From contig NZ_JABWRJ020000004.1 in assembly GCF_014268935.2 (NCBI RefSeq), forward strand, positions 496,001 to 560,000: 64,000 bases of DNA, read 5' to 3'. Position numbers and translations under genes: made by a program. Positions 23,858-31,701 of the stretch are shown piece by piece (positions within the stretch are counted from its first letter, which is position 1; each line of letters starts with the position of its first letter). Source of the DNA: Pseudomonas peradeniyensis. GTDB taxonomy: Bacteria; Pseudomonadota; Gammaproteobacteria; Pseudomonadales; Pseudomonadaceae. The notes under the pieces were generated by a model that made no database searches, had not been told where the DNA came from, and saw only the letters and a list, made by a program, of their open reading frames with translations.

Positions 23858-25084
23858 TTATTCCTGCTTCGTTACGGGTAACGGCTTGCCGTCTGCGCCG
23901 AGCAACTGCGTGTTGACGTTGAGCAACATCGAGTCGAGGCCTTCCAGCTGGTTGAGGTCTTCCAGCACGCGCACTTCGTTGCGGCTCATCCAACCGTCTT
24001 GAATGGCGATGCGGTAGAACTCGGCGCGCTCTTTCGGAGTACCGCGCAACAGGCCGGCCAAGTTGAACTTGACGTAGTAGCCGGCCATGCGCTCGGCGCG
24101 GGTGAAGACGCGGCGATTAACTTCTTCCTCCCAGTTCTTCACCCACGGCATGACCGTGTGGCGCACGAACTGGATGGCTTGTTCGCTGATGTTGGAGAAC
24201 GTGGCCTTTTCCAGGTCGTTGATCATGTGCGCCGGCACGTTGAAGATGCTGGCAATCTCGCTGCGGGTCAGCTTGCGAGTCTCGAGAAATTGCGCATCCT
24301 CGGGGGCGATGGTCAGCGCCTTGTAATCGAGGTCGGCGGGCAACAGCAGCGTCTTGTTGTCCGAACGCTTGAGCCGTTCCACGGCGGCCCGCCAGACCGT
24401 TTTCAGGCGCTCCCAGCTGGTGTTATCCAGCTTCCCGTCCTTGACGGTGACCAGGCCGGTAGGCCGACCGCCACCCTCGAAAAACTCCTTGCCGTAGCGC
24501 ACCGTGGCCATGCCCAGGCCGATGGTGTCGGCGTTCTGCCGGATGGGGCTGATGCCCATGCGCCGGTGCGAGCCGATGGCGCGCAGGTGAATCATGTCCT
24601 CGGGCGACACCGCCAGCGGCGCGCCTTCTTCGTCCTGGGTCGAATACACCCAGCGATTGCCGTTCCTCACCAGCTCGGTGTGTTGCGGCTCGTGCATTTC
24701 CAGCGACAGCAATTCACCGCGGCGACTGCGTACCGTGCGCGTGTAGCCGTTGCCCCAGCCGAGCACATGGGCCTGCTTGGTTTCCCGCCAGCGGTAAGAG
24801 GTCTGCCAGGTGTTCGGCTCATCGTGAAGCAGGTAATGGGCCGGGTGGTCGGTGGCCACCTCGATCCGCCCGTTGACCTTGCGCAACACGCTCAGCGGCA
24901 ACTGGGCCATGGAGCTGGACAGCACGTAGATGCACGCATACACCGCCGTCAGGCGCATGGCCGACGCTGGGCTGACGCTGATACCCTGCCCTTCGAACAG
25001 GTATTCGGTCAGCTCCTTGCTGTTCATCGGCGTGCTGGGCACCTCCAAGCTGCTGCGCTGCTCGAACATCGCGCCCAGGATCAT
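23858..25084 (-). CDS. HK97-family portal protein (408 aa)
   Basis: ATG at 25084 (MILGAMFEQRSSLEV) overlaps the stop of the small membrane gene (ATGA). The SPASAMRLTAVYACIYVLSS and AQLPLSVLRK regions are typical of HK97 portals, and FNVPAHMINDLEKATFSN is a conserved late motif. The portal forms the packaging vertex. A palindrome at 23870-23883 lies near the 3' end. Confidence 0.95.
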   Translation of the reverse strand: MILGAMFEQRSSLEVPSTPMNSKELTEYLFEGQGISVSPASAMRLTAVYACIYVLSSSMAQLPLSVLRKVNGRIEVATDHPAHYLLHDEPNTWQTSYRWRETKQAHVLGWGNGYTRTVRSRRGELLSLEMHEPQHTELVRNGNRWVYSTQDEEGAPLAVSPEDMIHLRAIGSHRRMGISPIRQNADTIGLGMATVRYGKEFFEGGGRPTGLVTVKDGKLDNTSWERLKTVWRAAVERLKRSDNKTLLLPADLDYKALTIAPEDAQFLETRKLTRSEIASIFNVPAHMINDLEKATFSNISEQAIQFVRHTVMPWVKNWEEEVNRRVFTRAERMAGYYVKFNLAGLLRGTPKERAEFYRIAIQDGWMSRNEVRVLEDLNQLEGLDSMLLNVNTQLLGADGKPLPVTKQE

Positions 25085-25224
25085 CGCCACACCGCCTTGG
25101 CGGCGCCGGCCACCAGCAGGCCGCCACCGACCATCAGGGCCACACCCGCTCCAAACTGGACGTAGAGGCCCGCGACGAACAGGCAAAAGCCTGCCGTCCC
25201 GATAGATTCAGGAAGCCATTTCAT
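25081..25224 (-). CDS. Small membrane protein before the portal gene (47 aa)
   Basis: The frame from ATG 25224 reads MKWLPESIGTAGFCLFVAGL and then a Gly/Ala/Val-rich second hydrophobic stretch, ending KAVWR. It has two probable membrane segments. It overlaps the portal start by ATGA and follows the terminase gene closely, so it is part of the head operon. Such small genes are common before portals in Pseudomonas phages; the function is unknown and it is not an obvious holin. Confidence 0.7.
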   Translation of the reverse strand: MKWLPESIGTAGFCLFVAGLYVQFGAGVALMVGGGLLVAGAAKAVWR

Positions 25225-25233
25225 CGTATGGAC

Positions 25234-26970
25234 TCACATAGCTAATAGGTCGTCTTCGGTAAGGCTGGCCAACAGCCCTTCCGGCTCAAATTCGCTGACC
25301 ATGGCGCGGTTCATCGCCATCAGCGCGGCGACAATGCCGTCGATTTTGCGCATGTCGGTCTTGCCTTCATCGGCCTTCATCGGCGTGATGCAGCCCTTGA
25401 ACGGACGCACCACGACGTTTCCGGCCTGCCAGGCCAATACCGGGTCGCTGCAGTGGCGCACGCGACCGGACAGTAGCGCCGCTTCCAGCTCGCGCATGGG
25501 CAGGTTCATGCTGGCTACGCCACCGCCCATTTCGACTACCTCGGCGCCGTCCTTCTGCAGTTGGTGGGCCAGCTGGGTGGCGCGCCATTTGTCGTAGGCC
25601 ACCTCCTGCACGTCGAACATGCCAGCGAATTCGCCCACCATGTCGCGCACCAGGTCGAAGTCCATTTCCTCGCCGTCGCACACCTCCAGCAACCCGGCGT
25701 TGGCCCAGGCCTCGTAAGCGGCCTTGTTCGGCCCGCCCCGCTCTATCGCGCCTTCGGGCAAAAACGACTTGCAGAAGATGGTCCAGCGGTTGACCCACTT
25801 GCCGCTGCCCGGGACCAGCTCCACCTTGTCCAGGAACACCAGCGACACCGCGCAGATATCCGACTTACTGGCCAGGTCAATGCCGATCCAACAGCGCTGG
25901 CCCAGGAACTGGTCCAGGGTCAGCGTGGGGTCGCCGCACGCCTCCCAGTCGGCCATGTTCAGCCAGGCTTCCTTGGCGCTAACCCAGATGTTGAGGTGCT
26001 TGGTCTTGAACGCGTTTTGCCGTGACGGGTAACGCGTCGCATCAGCCTGGCGTTTCAGCAGGTACTCAGCCCCGACCGAGACGCCATAGTTGGGGTTGGC
26101 TTTGCGCAGGACCGCCGGATCTTTCCAGTCGTCGTCCTCGTCAATCGTGTAGATGATTCCGAACAACTCGTCGTTCGGCACCGTCCCTTCTAGCTTGTCG
26201 ATCACCTGAGCGCGCTGCAGGTAGCACGGCCCGGCGATGTTGTAGCCCGCCGTGGTGATGGCGAACATCATCGGCTGATCTCGGGCACCCATGCCGGTCA
26301 GCATGGTTTCGTAGAGCGCGGCCGAGGTGTGTTCGTGGAACTCGTCCACGATGGCACAGCTCGGCGACTGACCGTCGCCGGGGTCGCCGATCAGCGGTTC
26401 GAACTTGCTTTCGTCACCGATCACCGACAGGTTTTTTGCCGCGACCTGGATGCCAAAGGCTTCGACCAGTTCGGGGGTGCGTCGCACCATCTGTCGCGCC
26501 GGCTTGAACACCTCCCAGGCCTGCCGCTCGGTGGTCGCACCGCAATACACCTCGGCGCCGAACTCCCCGTCCATGACCAGCATGTACAGGCCGACGCCGG
26601 CGGCCAGCACGCTCTTGCCGTTCTTGCGGGGCACCTCGATGTACACCTCGCGGTACCGCCGGCGGCGGGTCTTCTTGTCGACCCAACCGAAGATGCTGCA
26701 GAAAATGAACAGCTGCCACGGCTCCAGCTTGATCAGCTCGCGCAGCGCCGCCCATTTGCCCTTGGCATGCGGCAGCAGCTGGATGAACACCGCCACCTGC
26801 TCGGCGGTGTCGCGGTCGAAGGTCCAGCGAAAATTGCGCTTCTTCGACTTGGCCAGGTCATCCAGGTGGAGCTGACAGGCCCGACGCACGTACTTGCATG
26901 CCTGGATCTTGCCGGCCACCACGTCGCGGGCGTACTTGTTCGCCGCGTTTACGTTCGGGTAGCTGGCCAT
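25234..26970 (-). CDS. terL: Terminase large subunit (HK97 type), 578 aa
   Basis: The ATPase half contains EVPRKNGKSVLAAGVGLYML (Walker A-like) and CAIVDEFHEHTS (Walker B). The nuclease half has WIGIDLASKSDICAV and further acidic residues. It cuts the phage concatemer and drives packaging. It lies between the small terminase and portal genes. Its coding sequence contains the one-mismatch palindrome at 26021-26034. Confidence 0.95.
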   Translation of the reverse strand: MASYPNVNAANKYARDVVAGKIQACKYVRRACQLHLDDLAKSKKRNFRWTFDRDTAEQVAVFIQLLPHAKGKWAALRELIKLEPWQLFIFCSIFGWVDKKTRRRRYREVYIEVPRKNGKSVLAAGVGLYMLVMDGEFGAEVYCGATTERQAWEVFKPARQMVRRTPELVEAFGIQVAAKNLSVIGDESKFEPLIGDPGDGQSPSCAIVDEFHEHTSAALYETMLTGMGARDQPMMFAITTAGYNIAGPCYLQRAQVIDKLEGTVPNDELFGIIYTIDEDDDWKDPAVLRKANPNYGVSVGAEYLLKRQADATRYPSRQNAFKTKHLNIWVSAKEAWLNMADWEACGDPTLTLDQFLGQRCWIGIDLASKSDICAVSLVFLDKVELVPGSGKWVNRWTIFCKSFLPEGAIERGGPNKAAYEAWANAGLLEVCDGEEMDFDLVRDMVGEFAGMFDVQEVAYDKWRATQLAHQLQKDGAEVVEMGGGVASMNLPMRELEAALLSGRVRHCSDPVLAWQAGNVVVRPFKGCITPMKADEGKTDMRKIDGIVAALMAMNRAMVSEFEPEGLLASLTEDDLLAM

Positions 26971-26978
26971 GTCCTAAC

Positions 26979-27455
26979 TCACTTCGAGGCCCGCCCTCCT
27001 TTGAGCACGATGAACGGGTTTTCTGGTTTCTCCGGCCCGCCGCTGCCCATCAGGCGCGCACGGCTGGCCGGGTCCAGCCCGAGGGCTGCCCCGAAGCTGG
27101 CCAGCTGACGCAGCGCCTCATTGATCACGGTGCAGGCGGGATTCTTCTTGAGCACGCCTTTGGCGTCCACGACGGTGATGCCCTTGCTGGCCACTTCTTC
27201 CTCAGCCAGCCGCCACCGCTCATAGGCGGCGCAAAAGACCGCCAGGTTGTGCGTGTCGGTGCGGGTCATGATCCCGGTCTGGGTCAACCACGGCGCAATG
27301 GCGCCCCACATTTCAACGGCCCATTCCCCCAGCCACTCCGGGGCGTCCGGGGTTTCCGCCAGCGGCGCCGGCGCGGGGCCGTCCTTCTTGAGTTTTCGCT
27401 TGCCGGGGTTGCCCTGCAGCAGCTTGAGGGCGGTAGGTTTCGCGGGTCGCCCCAT
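26979..27455 (-). CDS. terS: Terminase small subunit (P27 family), 158 aa
   Basis: MGRPAKPTALKLLQGNPGKR is the standard start of P27-family small terminases, which recognise the packaging site. The following PEWLGEWAVEMWGAIAPWL segment also fits. It lies 9 bp before the large subunit. Confidence 0.95.
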   Translation of the reverse strand: MGRPAKPTALKLLQGNPGKRKLKKDGPAPAPLAETPDAPEWLGEWAVEMWGAIAPWLTQTGIMTRTDTHNLAVFCAAYERWRLAEEEVASKGITVVDAKGVLKKNPACTVINEALRQLASFGAALGLDPASRARLMGSGGPEKPENPFIVLKGGRASK

Positions 27456-27611
27456 CGTTCAGGCCTCCCGATTTTCTGGAATGCGATTTTTTTTAATTTC
27501 GCGGGTGTGTGAAAAAGGCTGGGCGATCGGTGGAGAGGGGCGATGGCTGTAGAGATTTTACCTACCCCCCCACTTGGTGACTTTTCGACCACTTTTCGCC
27601 ACCTAATCGCC
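27456..27611. other. Non-coding stretch, candidate cos/packaging region
   Basis: About 155 bases between the HNH nuclease and small terminase genes carry no gene. In HK97-type phages with this gene order the cos site usually lies here. A TACCCCCCCAC run occurs at about 27561. The cut position cannot be read from the sequence. Confidence 0.4.
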
Positions 27612-27980
27612 TCACGATCGCCGGCGCGCCCTCCGGGCTTCGCGCTCGGTTTTGGCCTTGTGGCAGTCGTGATTTATTGCCCGCAAATTGCCTGGATCGT
27701 TGGTTCCGCCCAAGCTTTTCGGCATAACGTGGTCAACTTCCGATGCCGGAAGATGCTTCCCACCACAGTTTTCGCACTGACACAGGTAGCGATCACGCTT
27801 GAGGATCGCCTGGGCCAGCTTGCGCCACTCCCAGCCATAGCCACGCTGCTCCGCCGTGCCGCGCTCGGGGTTATTCCAGCCAATGGCCAGCGAGGCATGG
27901 ACCTCGCAATACCCATGTTCACTGTTCGTCTTGACCGGACACATTGGCTTACGGCATGGCCGCTTGGCTTTAGGAGGCAT
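27612..27980 (-). CDS. HNH endonuclease next to the terminase (122 aa)
   Basis: The CQCENCGG zinc site, the EVDHVMPKSLGGTNDPGNLR core and NHDCHKAKT form a complete HNH motif with metal-binding Cys pairs. In HK97-like phages such a nuclease works with the large terminase in cos cutting. It is 157 bp before the small terminase. Confidence 0.95.
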   Translation of the reverse strand: MPPKAKRPCRKPMCPVKTNSEHGYCEVHASLAIGWNNPERGTAEQRGYGWEWRKLAQAILKRDRYLCQCENCGGKHLPASEVDHVMPKSLGGTNDPGNLRAINHDCHKAKTEREARRARRRS

Positions 27981-27983
27981 AGA

Positions 27984-28307
27984 TCAACCTTCTATCTTCT
28001 TGCCCATGAAACGGTCGGAGTATTCACGGAGCTTATCAACTCCCACAAAGCCAACCATGCAGCCTGCGAAAACAGAAAGATTGGCAGGTAGAGCGAAGTA
28101 CTCCAGCAGAGGCAGCAGGCTCACGGCAATCAAGCCGCAGATTACTCCCTCCAGTAGAACTTTTCGCCCCCTGCCGCCGCCGTAAACTACCCGGAACATC
28201 GCAACGGCAGCAGCAATGCCCCCTGTGGAAAGTTGGGGTTGGTGCGCTAGGAGCCAGGCAAGCACAGCGGCCCAAAGGCCAGGATCCTTTTCGGGCATGT
28301 TCGGCAT
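27984..28307 (-). CDS. Lambda-type phage holin (107 aa)
   Basis: ATG at 28307 has GGGGGAAA 6 nt upstream. There are three likely membrane segments: around residues 11-21 with the following GGIAAAVAMFRVVYG, VLLEGVICGLIAVSLLPLLE, and a final VFAGCMVGFVGVDKL. This is the layout of the lambda-family holin used by Pseudomonas phages. It would form holes that let the distant endolysin (7981-8403) reach the wall. It is the first late gene before the HNH and terminase genes. Confidence 0.8.
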   Translation of the reverse strand: MPNMPEKDPGLWAAVLAWLLAHQPQLSTGGIAAAVAMFRVVYGGGRGRKVLLEGVICGLIAVSLLPLLEYFALPANLSVFAGCMVGFVGVDKLREYSDRFMGKKIEG

Positions 28308-28340
28308 CTCGATTTCCCCCGTTGCCGGGAGTTCAAATGA

Positions 28341-28367
28341 AAAAGCCCAGTACGGTGACTGGGCTTT
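28341..28367 (-). terminator. Intrinsic terminator before the holin gene
   Basis: AAAGCCCAG / CTGGGCTTT with an 8-nt loop between the small gene at 28395 and the holin. It could act on either strand. Confidence 0.7.
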
Positions 28368-28394
28368 GATTAAAAAGTAGCGGGGGACTCTTTG

Positions 28395-28589
28395 TCAGTC
28401 GTCACCCGGTTTCCTAACATTGCGATTCCGTTCAAGCTCCAGTTCCACTTCCTTTCGCTTCAGAAGCTCGATCTCATCCTTGGCTAAGGATTCGCTTGAG
28501 AATGGAATAGGGTATAGCTTCCCATCCACATAGACATTCCAAACCTCATACTCATCAATCGCATTTTTCTGCCAAGTGTAGGTAGCCAT
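28395..28589 (-). CDS. Hypothetical phage protein (64 aa)
   Basis: ATG at 28589 follows GAGGAGAGG by a few bases. The protein (MATYTWQKNAIDEYEVWNVY) is Trp/Tyr-rich at the N-terminus and strongly charged at the C-terminus (EIELLKRKEVELELERNR). It is soluble with no domain I recognise. It sits between the antiterminator region and the holin, where late promoters are expected. Confidence 0.6.
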   Translation of the reverse strand: MATYTWQKNAIDEYEVWNVYVDGKLYPIPFSSESLAKDEIELLKRKEVELELERNRNVRKPGDD

Positions 28590-28719
28590 TGCCTCTCCTC
28601 AGTTATGAGGAAATGAATACCACTCACGGCGATCATTAGCAATTGATGGTGAATACCTGCTGGTAAAGCTCCATCAAAAAGCCCCGGTCGATGGTGAAGC
28701 TTGAAACACGGTTCTCAAA

Positions 28720-29049
28720 TCAGAGCATGCCCTTGTAATCCAATGATGGTTTGGACCGACTTTCGTCAAGATAGTCATGCCCAGCCCATGTCAGCTGGTA
28801 GTAGGTCTCATCGGGACGATCACCTATTGGATCGATCTCGGTCCTCAGCAACAAGCCGCCGGACTCCAAAATGCCCAGCTGGTAAGTTACATCCTCAACC
28901 AAGGCCTCCTCAGCTTCACCGCCGCTATCCAGAACTCCATGGGTGGCCAATACCTCCTCCATGAGCTCAGAGTGGGTTAACCCATCGAGGGTCCCCGTAT
29001 GCTCGATGAGCCCCAGAATCTCCTTAACCAGCTTCATGTCGCGTTTCAT
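28720..29049 (-). CDS. DUF2513-like protein (109 aa)
   Basis: ATG at 29049 has GAGG 6 nt upstream and gives MKRDMKLVKEILGLIEHTG. The MKRDM.L...IL..IE start and the later YQLGILESGGLLLRTE and LTWAGHDYLDE segments match DUF2513, a winged-helix-like family common in phages and islands. It is likely a DNA-binding or regulatory protein, but no role is established. Confidence 0.75.
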   Translation of the reverse strand: MKRDMKLVKEILGLIEHTGTLDGLTHSELMEEVLATHGVLDSGGEAEEALVEDVTYQLGILESGGLLLRTEIDPIGDRPDETYYQLTWAGHDYLDESRSKPSLDYKGML

Positions 29050-29110
29050 GGACAACCTCGGCTCGCTCGTAGATAAGCACCGAGGTTATCGCAACTGGCC
29101 CAGAAACAGA

Positions 29111-29135
29111 AAACCCCGACGCAATGGCCGGGGTT
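29111..29135 (-). terminator. Intrinsic terminator after the antiterminator operon
   Basis: AACCCCG / CGGGGTT followed on the minus strand by TTTTCTGTTTC. It lies between antiterminator Q and the DUF2513 gene, a likely point where Q controls read-through. Confidence 0.6.
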
Positions 29136-29211
29136 CATCTGTGTCGCGTTGCTTGCAAGCTGGACACGCTGCTATGAAAACAGAGCTATTCCATATGGAC
29201 AACCCCTTTTA

Positions 29212-29595
29212 TCAAGCCGCGCCCTTCAAGTCCTCAAGCACGCAATCAACCCAAGCCACACCTGCCTTAATCAGCTCTCGCGCCTTCATTTCACTGACAC
29301 AATAGTGGCGCCCTACCCGCACCGCAGGCCATTTCGCCCCGTAATACAACCAAATCATGTCGCCCATCATCTGGTCACGCCGGCAGAGTCTGGCCACGGC
29401 TCCATCTACAGCCATGGCAAGCTCATCGATAAGTGCATACGGCTTAGAGGCAGATGGAAGATGATCGCGCATCAGCGCGAAAGCAGGCGACGTATAGCCC
29501 GGAACCCCCATTCCATCCATCCGCCACCAGCCCCACTGTTCCAACATGTACTCGGTATCGCCTAATGGGCGGTGCAGCGGCTTTCTTGTGTTCAT
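29212..29595 (-). CDS. Q: Antiterminator Q-family protein (127 aa)
   Basis: The segments MLEQWGWWRMDGMGVPGY, ALRRD-like spacing with VDGAVARLCRRDQMMG, and VGRHYCVSEMKARELIKAGV are typical of the phage antitermination Q family (PF06530), including its HTH-like C-terminus. It would let RNA polymerase read through the terminators that lie between late genes. It is the last gene of the early minus-strand operon, upstream of the late genes, as in lambda. Confidence 0.85.
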   Translation of the reverse strand: MNTRKPLHRPLGDTEYMLEQWGWWRMDGMGVPGYTSPAFALMRDHLPSASKPYALIDELAMAVDGAVARLCRRDQMMGDMIWLYYGAKWPAVRVGRHYCVSEMKARELIKAGVAWVDCVLEDLKGAA

Positions 29596-29598
29596 CCT

Positions 29599-29916
29599 TC
29601 AGTCCCCGGTGTAGTTTGTGCCGCCGGCGCCCAGCCGGTTGCCTTCCTGATACAGCGCCTCCGGGCCTGTCACCCGGACTTTCTTCAATTGCTCGATCTG
29701 TCGTGTCGCGGCCTGCAGTCTCATGCTCAGCTGAGTCACCAGATCATCCAGGGCCAGGGCCTCGCCAGTTGCTGCTGCTACCCAGCCCGAGGCATTGCAG
29801 CGTTCGCACGACAGCTCATAAAACAAGCCCTTGATAAGCGCTTTCCCGAAGCACTCCGGGCATTGAGCGAGCTCAATCGCCGGCTTCTTCAGGGCCGGTC
29901 CGTGGCTCTTTTTCAT
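29599..29916 (-). CDS. Zinc-ribbon phage protein (105 aa)
   Basis: Two Cys pairs (CPEC and CERC) about 17 residues apart form a probable zinc ribbon, followed by a helical region (LDDLVTQLSMRLQAATRQIE). The start overlaps the recombinase stop by ATGA. Small zinc-ribbon proteins in the nin-like region before Q are common in lambdoid Pseudomonas phages. Function unknown. Confidence 0.65.
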   Translation of the reverse strand: MKKSHGPALKKPAIELAQCPECFGKALIKGLFYELSCERCNASGWVAAATGEALALDDLVTQLSMRLQAATRQIEQLKKVRVTGPEALYQEGNRLGAGGTNYTGD

Positions 29917-31214
29917 GCTTTCGAATCCTCGCTAGTAACAAATTCGGTAAGGTCGCTCGAAGCCCCGCCATTAGCGGGCTGCGCGCCGTTATGAGAAATC
30001 TCGGATAAGGCCTCTGTAAGGCCGTGAATGGCACCGAAGCCAATGCCGTCTAACCAGGCGTGCCACTTCACCAGGGCTGCCCGGCGCTGCTGCATGGCCT
30101 GGGTGTGGATGTAGGTGCTGGCGATCTTGCCCAGCGAGTGATTCAGCAGCATCTCGCCGATGTGGCCGTCGATGCCGAGGTCGGTCCAAGTGCTGCGGGA
30201 CACCTTGCGTAGATCGTGACTGGTCCAAGCGCCCTGCCCCAACCGGGTGAAGACGGCACTGGCCTGCGTCTCGCTGAGCGGCAGCCCGCGTCGACTCGGG
30301 AACAGGTAGGCACCCCGGTAACCCTGAGCCTGCTGAATCGCCCAGTACCGGGTCAGCAGTGCTTGCAGCTGGGCGGTCAGAGGCAAGCGGTGCTCGGTGC
30401 GGGTCTTGGTGTTCGCCGCTGGGATGAACCACTCGGCCGCCGCCAACGAGACATCAGCCCACCGTGCCACACGGGTCTCGCCGATTCGGGTGCCATGGGC
30501 CAACATCATTAGGGCCAGCATGGCGTCACCAGGGGTCGCGTCGAAGGCCTGAGCCAGTTGCTGCATCAGCTCGGGCAGTTGCACGTCACGCAGGCGCGCC
30601 GCCTTCGGCAGAATCTTGGCCTTGGTGAAGTCATTGAAGCGCATCCCGGCCATGGGGTTCCCATCGATCAGGCCCAGCTTCAAGGCCTGGCGGAAGGCGG
30701 TCAGCAACAGGGCGAACATCTGCCGCAGGTACGAGAGCGACACATCGGCCTGAGCCGGCCACATCAGTCGTTTGTCGAGAGAGTCGGCACTCACGTCCGT
30801 CAGGGCCAGATCCGCCAGTCGCGGTTTCAGGTGCTGAGCGATGGCAGACCGTGCGCCTGCCTTGCGCTTCGCCGACAACGAGCGATCGCGAGCCATCCGG
30901 TCGCCGTACCAATCCAGGAGCTGGCCCACGGTACCCATGCCGGACGCCACGGGCGCGGTGGCCGGATCTCGCAGCAGGCGCCGACGCAGCGCGGGCAGTT
31001 CGGCAATCACCGCTGCAACGCCCAAGTCGGGCCAACGTGCAACCGGCACCCACCTCTTGCCACGCACCAGGTGCCAGGTGCCACGCTCGCGAGTGATCCA
31101 GAACCGCAGGTACAGGCCAGGGTGACGAGGGTCGCGCAGGTCGCGTACGGCCTTGTCGGCAGCCTGCCGGCGGACTTCGGCCTCGCTGAACTTCACTTCC
31201 CGGGTCGCACTCAT
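29913..31214 (-). CDS. Second tyrosine recombinase, inside the replication operon (433 aa)
   Basis: The catalytic domain is complete: Arg in AHGTRIGETRV, Lys in NTKTRTEHRL, HDLRK (His-x-x-Arg), LNHSLGKIASTYIH with the late His and the Tyr. The N-terminal part resembles the arm/core-binding region of phage integrases. It overlaps the DUF1364 gene start and the zinc-ribbon gene by ATGA, so it is expressed with replication genes and not beside an attachment site. It is unrelated in sequence to the integrase at 42259. Possible roles are dimer resolution or an ancestral integrase of another phage. Confidence 0.85.
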   Translation of the reverse strand: MSATREVKFSEAEVRRQAADKAVRDLRDPRHPGLYLRFWITRERGTWHLVRGKRWVPVARWPDLGVAAVIAELPALRRRLLRDPATAPVASGMGTVGQLLDWYGDRMARDRSLSAKRKAGARSAIAQHLKPRLADLALTDVSADSLDKRLMWPAQADVSLSYLRQMFALLLTAFRQALKLGLIDGNPMAGMRFNDFTKAKILPKAARLRDVQLPELMQQLAQAFDATPGDAMLALMMLAHGTRIGETRVARWADVSLAAAEWFIPAANTKTRTEHRLPLTAQLQALLTRYWAIQQAQGYRGAYLFPSRRGLPLSETQASAVFTRLGQGAWTSHDLRKVSRSTWTDLGIDGHIGEMLLNHSLGKIASTYIHTQAMQQRRAALVKWHAWLDGIGFGAIHGLTEALSEISHNGAQPANGGASSDLTEFVTSEDSKA

Positions 31215-31507
31215 GCGATCAGCACCCCCTCGTTGATCAAAGAGGCCTGGGTACGCATCACGCCCTCAGCGTGGTACCGCCGCGCTGTGTCGCGGTCGAC
31301 ATTGCGACTACGGCCATCACAGGCGTCATGGCAGGCGCTGCAGGCCCAAGCGCCCTGCATGTCGTGTGGTTTCATGCCGACACCGCAAGTGCCCGCCATG
31401 CGGTAATGCGCAAGTACGGTCGTTTCTGGATTGCCGTTACACACCCCGGGAATGCGTACTTGGCACTCCCGGCCGCGTGCGGCCTTGGTCAGCTTTGATT
31501 GCCGCAT
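31211..31507 (-). CDS. DUF1364/YbcO-like nuclease-domain protein (98 aa)
   Basis: The protein has KAARGRECQVRIPGVCNGNP, VLAHYR and WACSACHDACDGR with the Cys and His residues that hold a metal in YbcO (DUF1364). That family is described as a small DNase in the nin region of lambdoid phages. It overlaps both neighbours and is part of the same early operon. Confidence 0.85.
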   Translation of the reverse strand: MRQSKLTKAARGRECQVRIPGVCNGNPETTVLAHYRMAGTCGVGMKPHDMQGAWACSACHDACDGRSRNVDRDTARRYHAEGVMRTQASLINEGVLIA

Positions 31508-31701
31508 GGGCTGTCTTCTCCATGAAGGTCAATGACGGTGTAAGCGCTCGGCCACATGAGTTGGCCATGAGCGATGGCCGCAGCTTCGTCGCGGTAGAGC
31601 GCAATGGGTGGATGCGAGGTACTGGAGAGCCCGAACAGGTCGGAGCGGCAGTACAGCGCGTATCGGTATTCGGTGAGGTCAGGTGCGGGAAGCTCGATCA
31701 T
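31489..31701 (-). CDS. Hypothetical nin-region protein (70 aa)
   Basis: It starts MIELPAPDLTEYRYALYCRS with ATGA overlap to the P gene and runs 19 bp into the DUF1364 gene. It is a soluble small protein with no recognised domain, with HPPIALYRDEAAAIAHGQLM as its most distinctive part. The tight overlaps support that it is translated. Confidence 0.65.
   Translation of the reverse strand: MIELPAPDLTEYRYALYCRSDLFGLSSTSHPPIALYRDEAAAIAHGQLMWPSAYTVIDLHGEDSPCGNQS

Larger units (their letters stand above)
12245..26034. repeat. Dispersed CGTTAC-n-GTAACG palindromes in late genes
   Basis: Copies are at 12245-12263, 14212-14223, 19711-19725, 21747-21760, 23870-23883 and 26021-26034 (one mismatch), with a gapped pair at 18916-18922/18932-18938. 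The centre is 1 or 2 bp. All lie in genes of different families, so shared protein sequence does not explain them. I found none in the element C late genes in this window. Confidence 0.7.
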
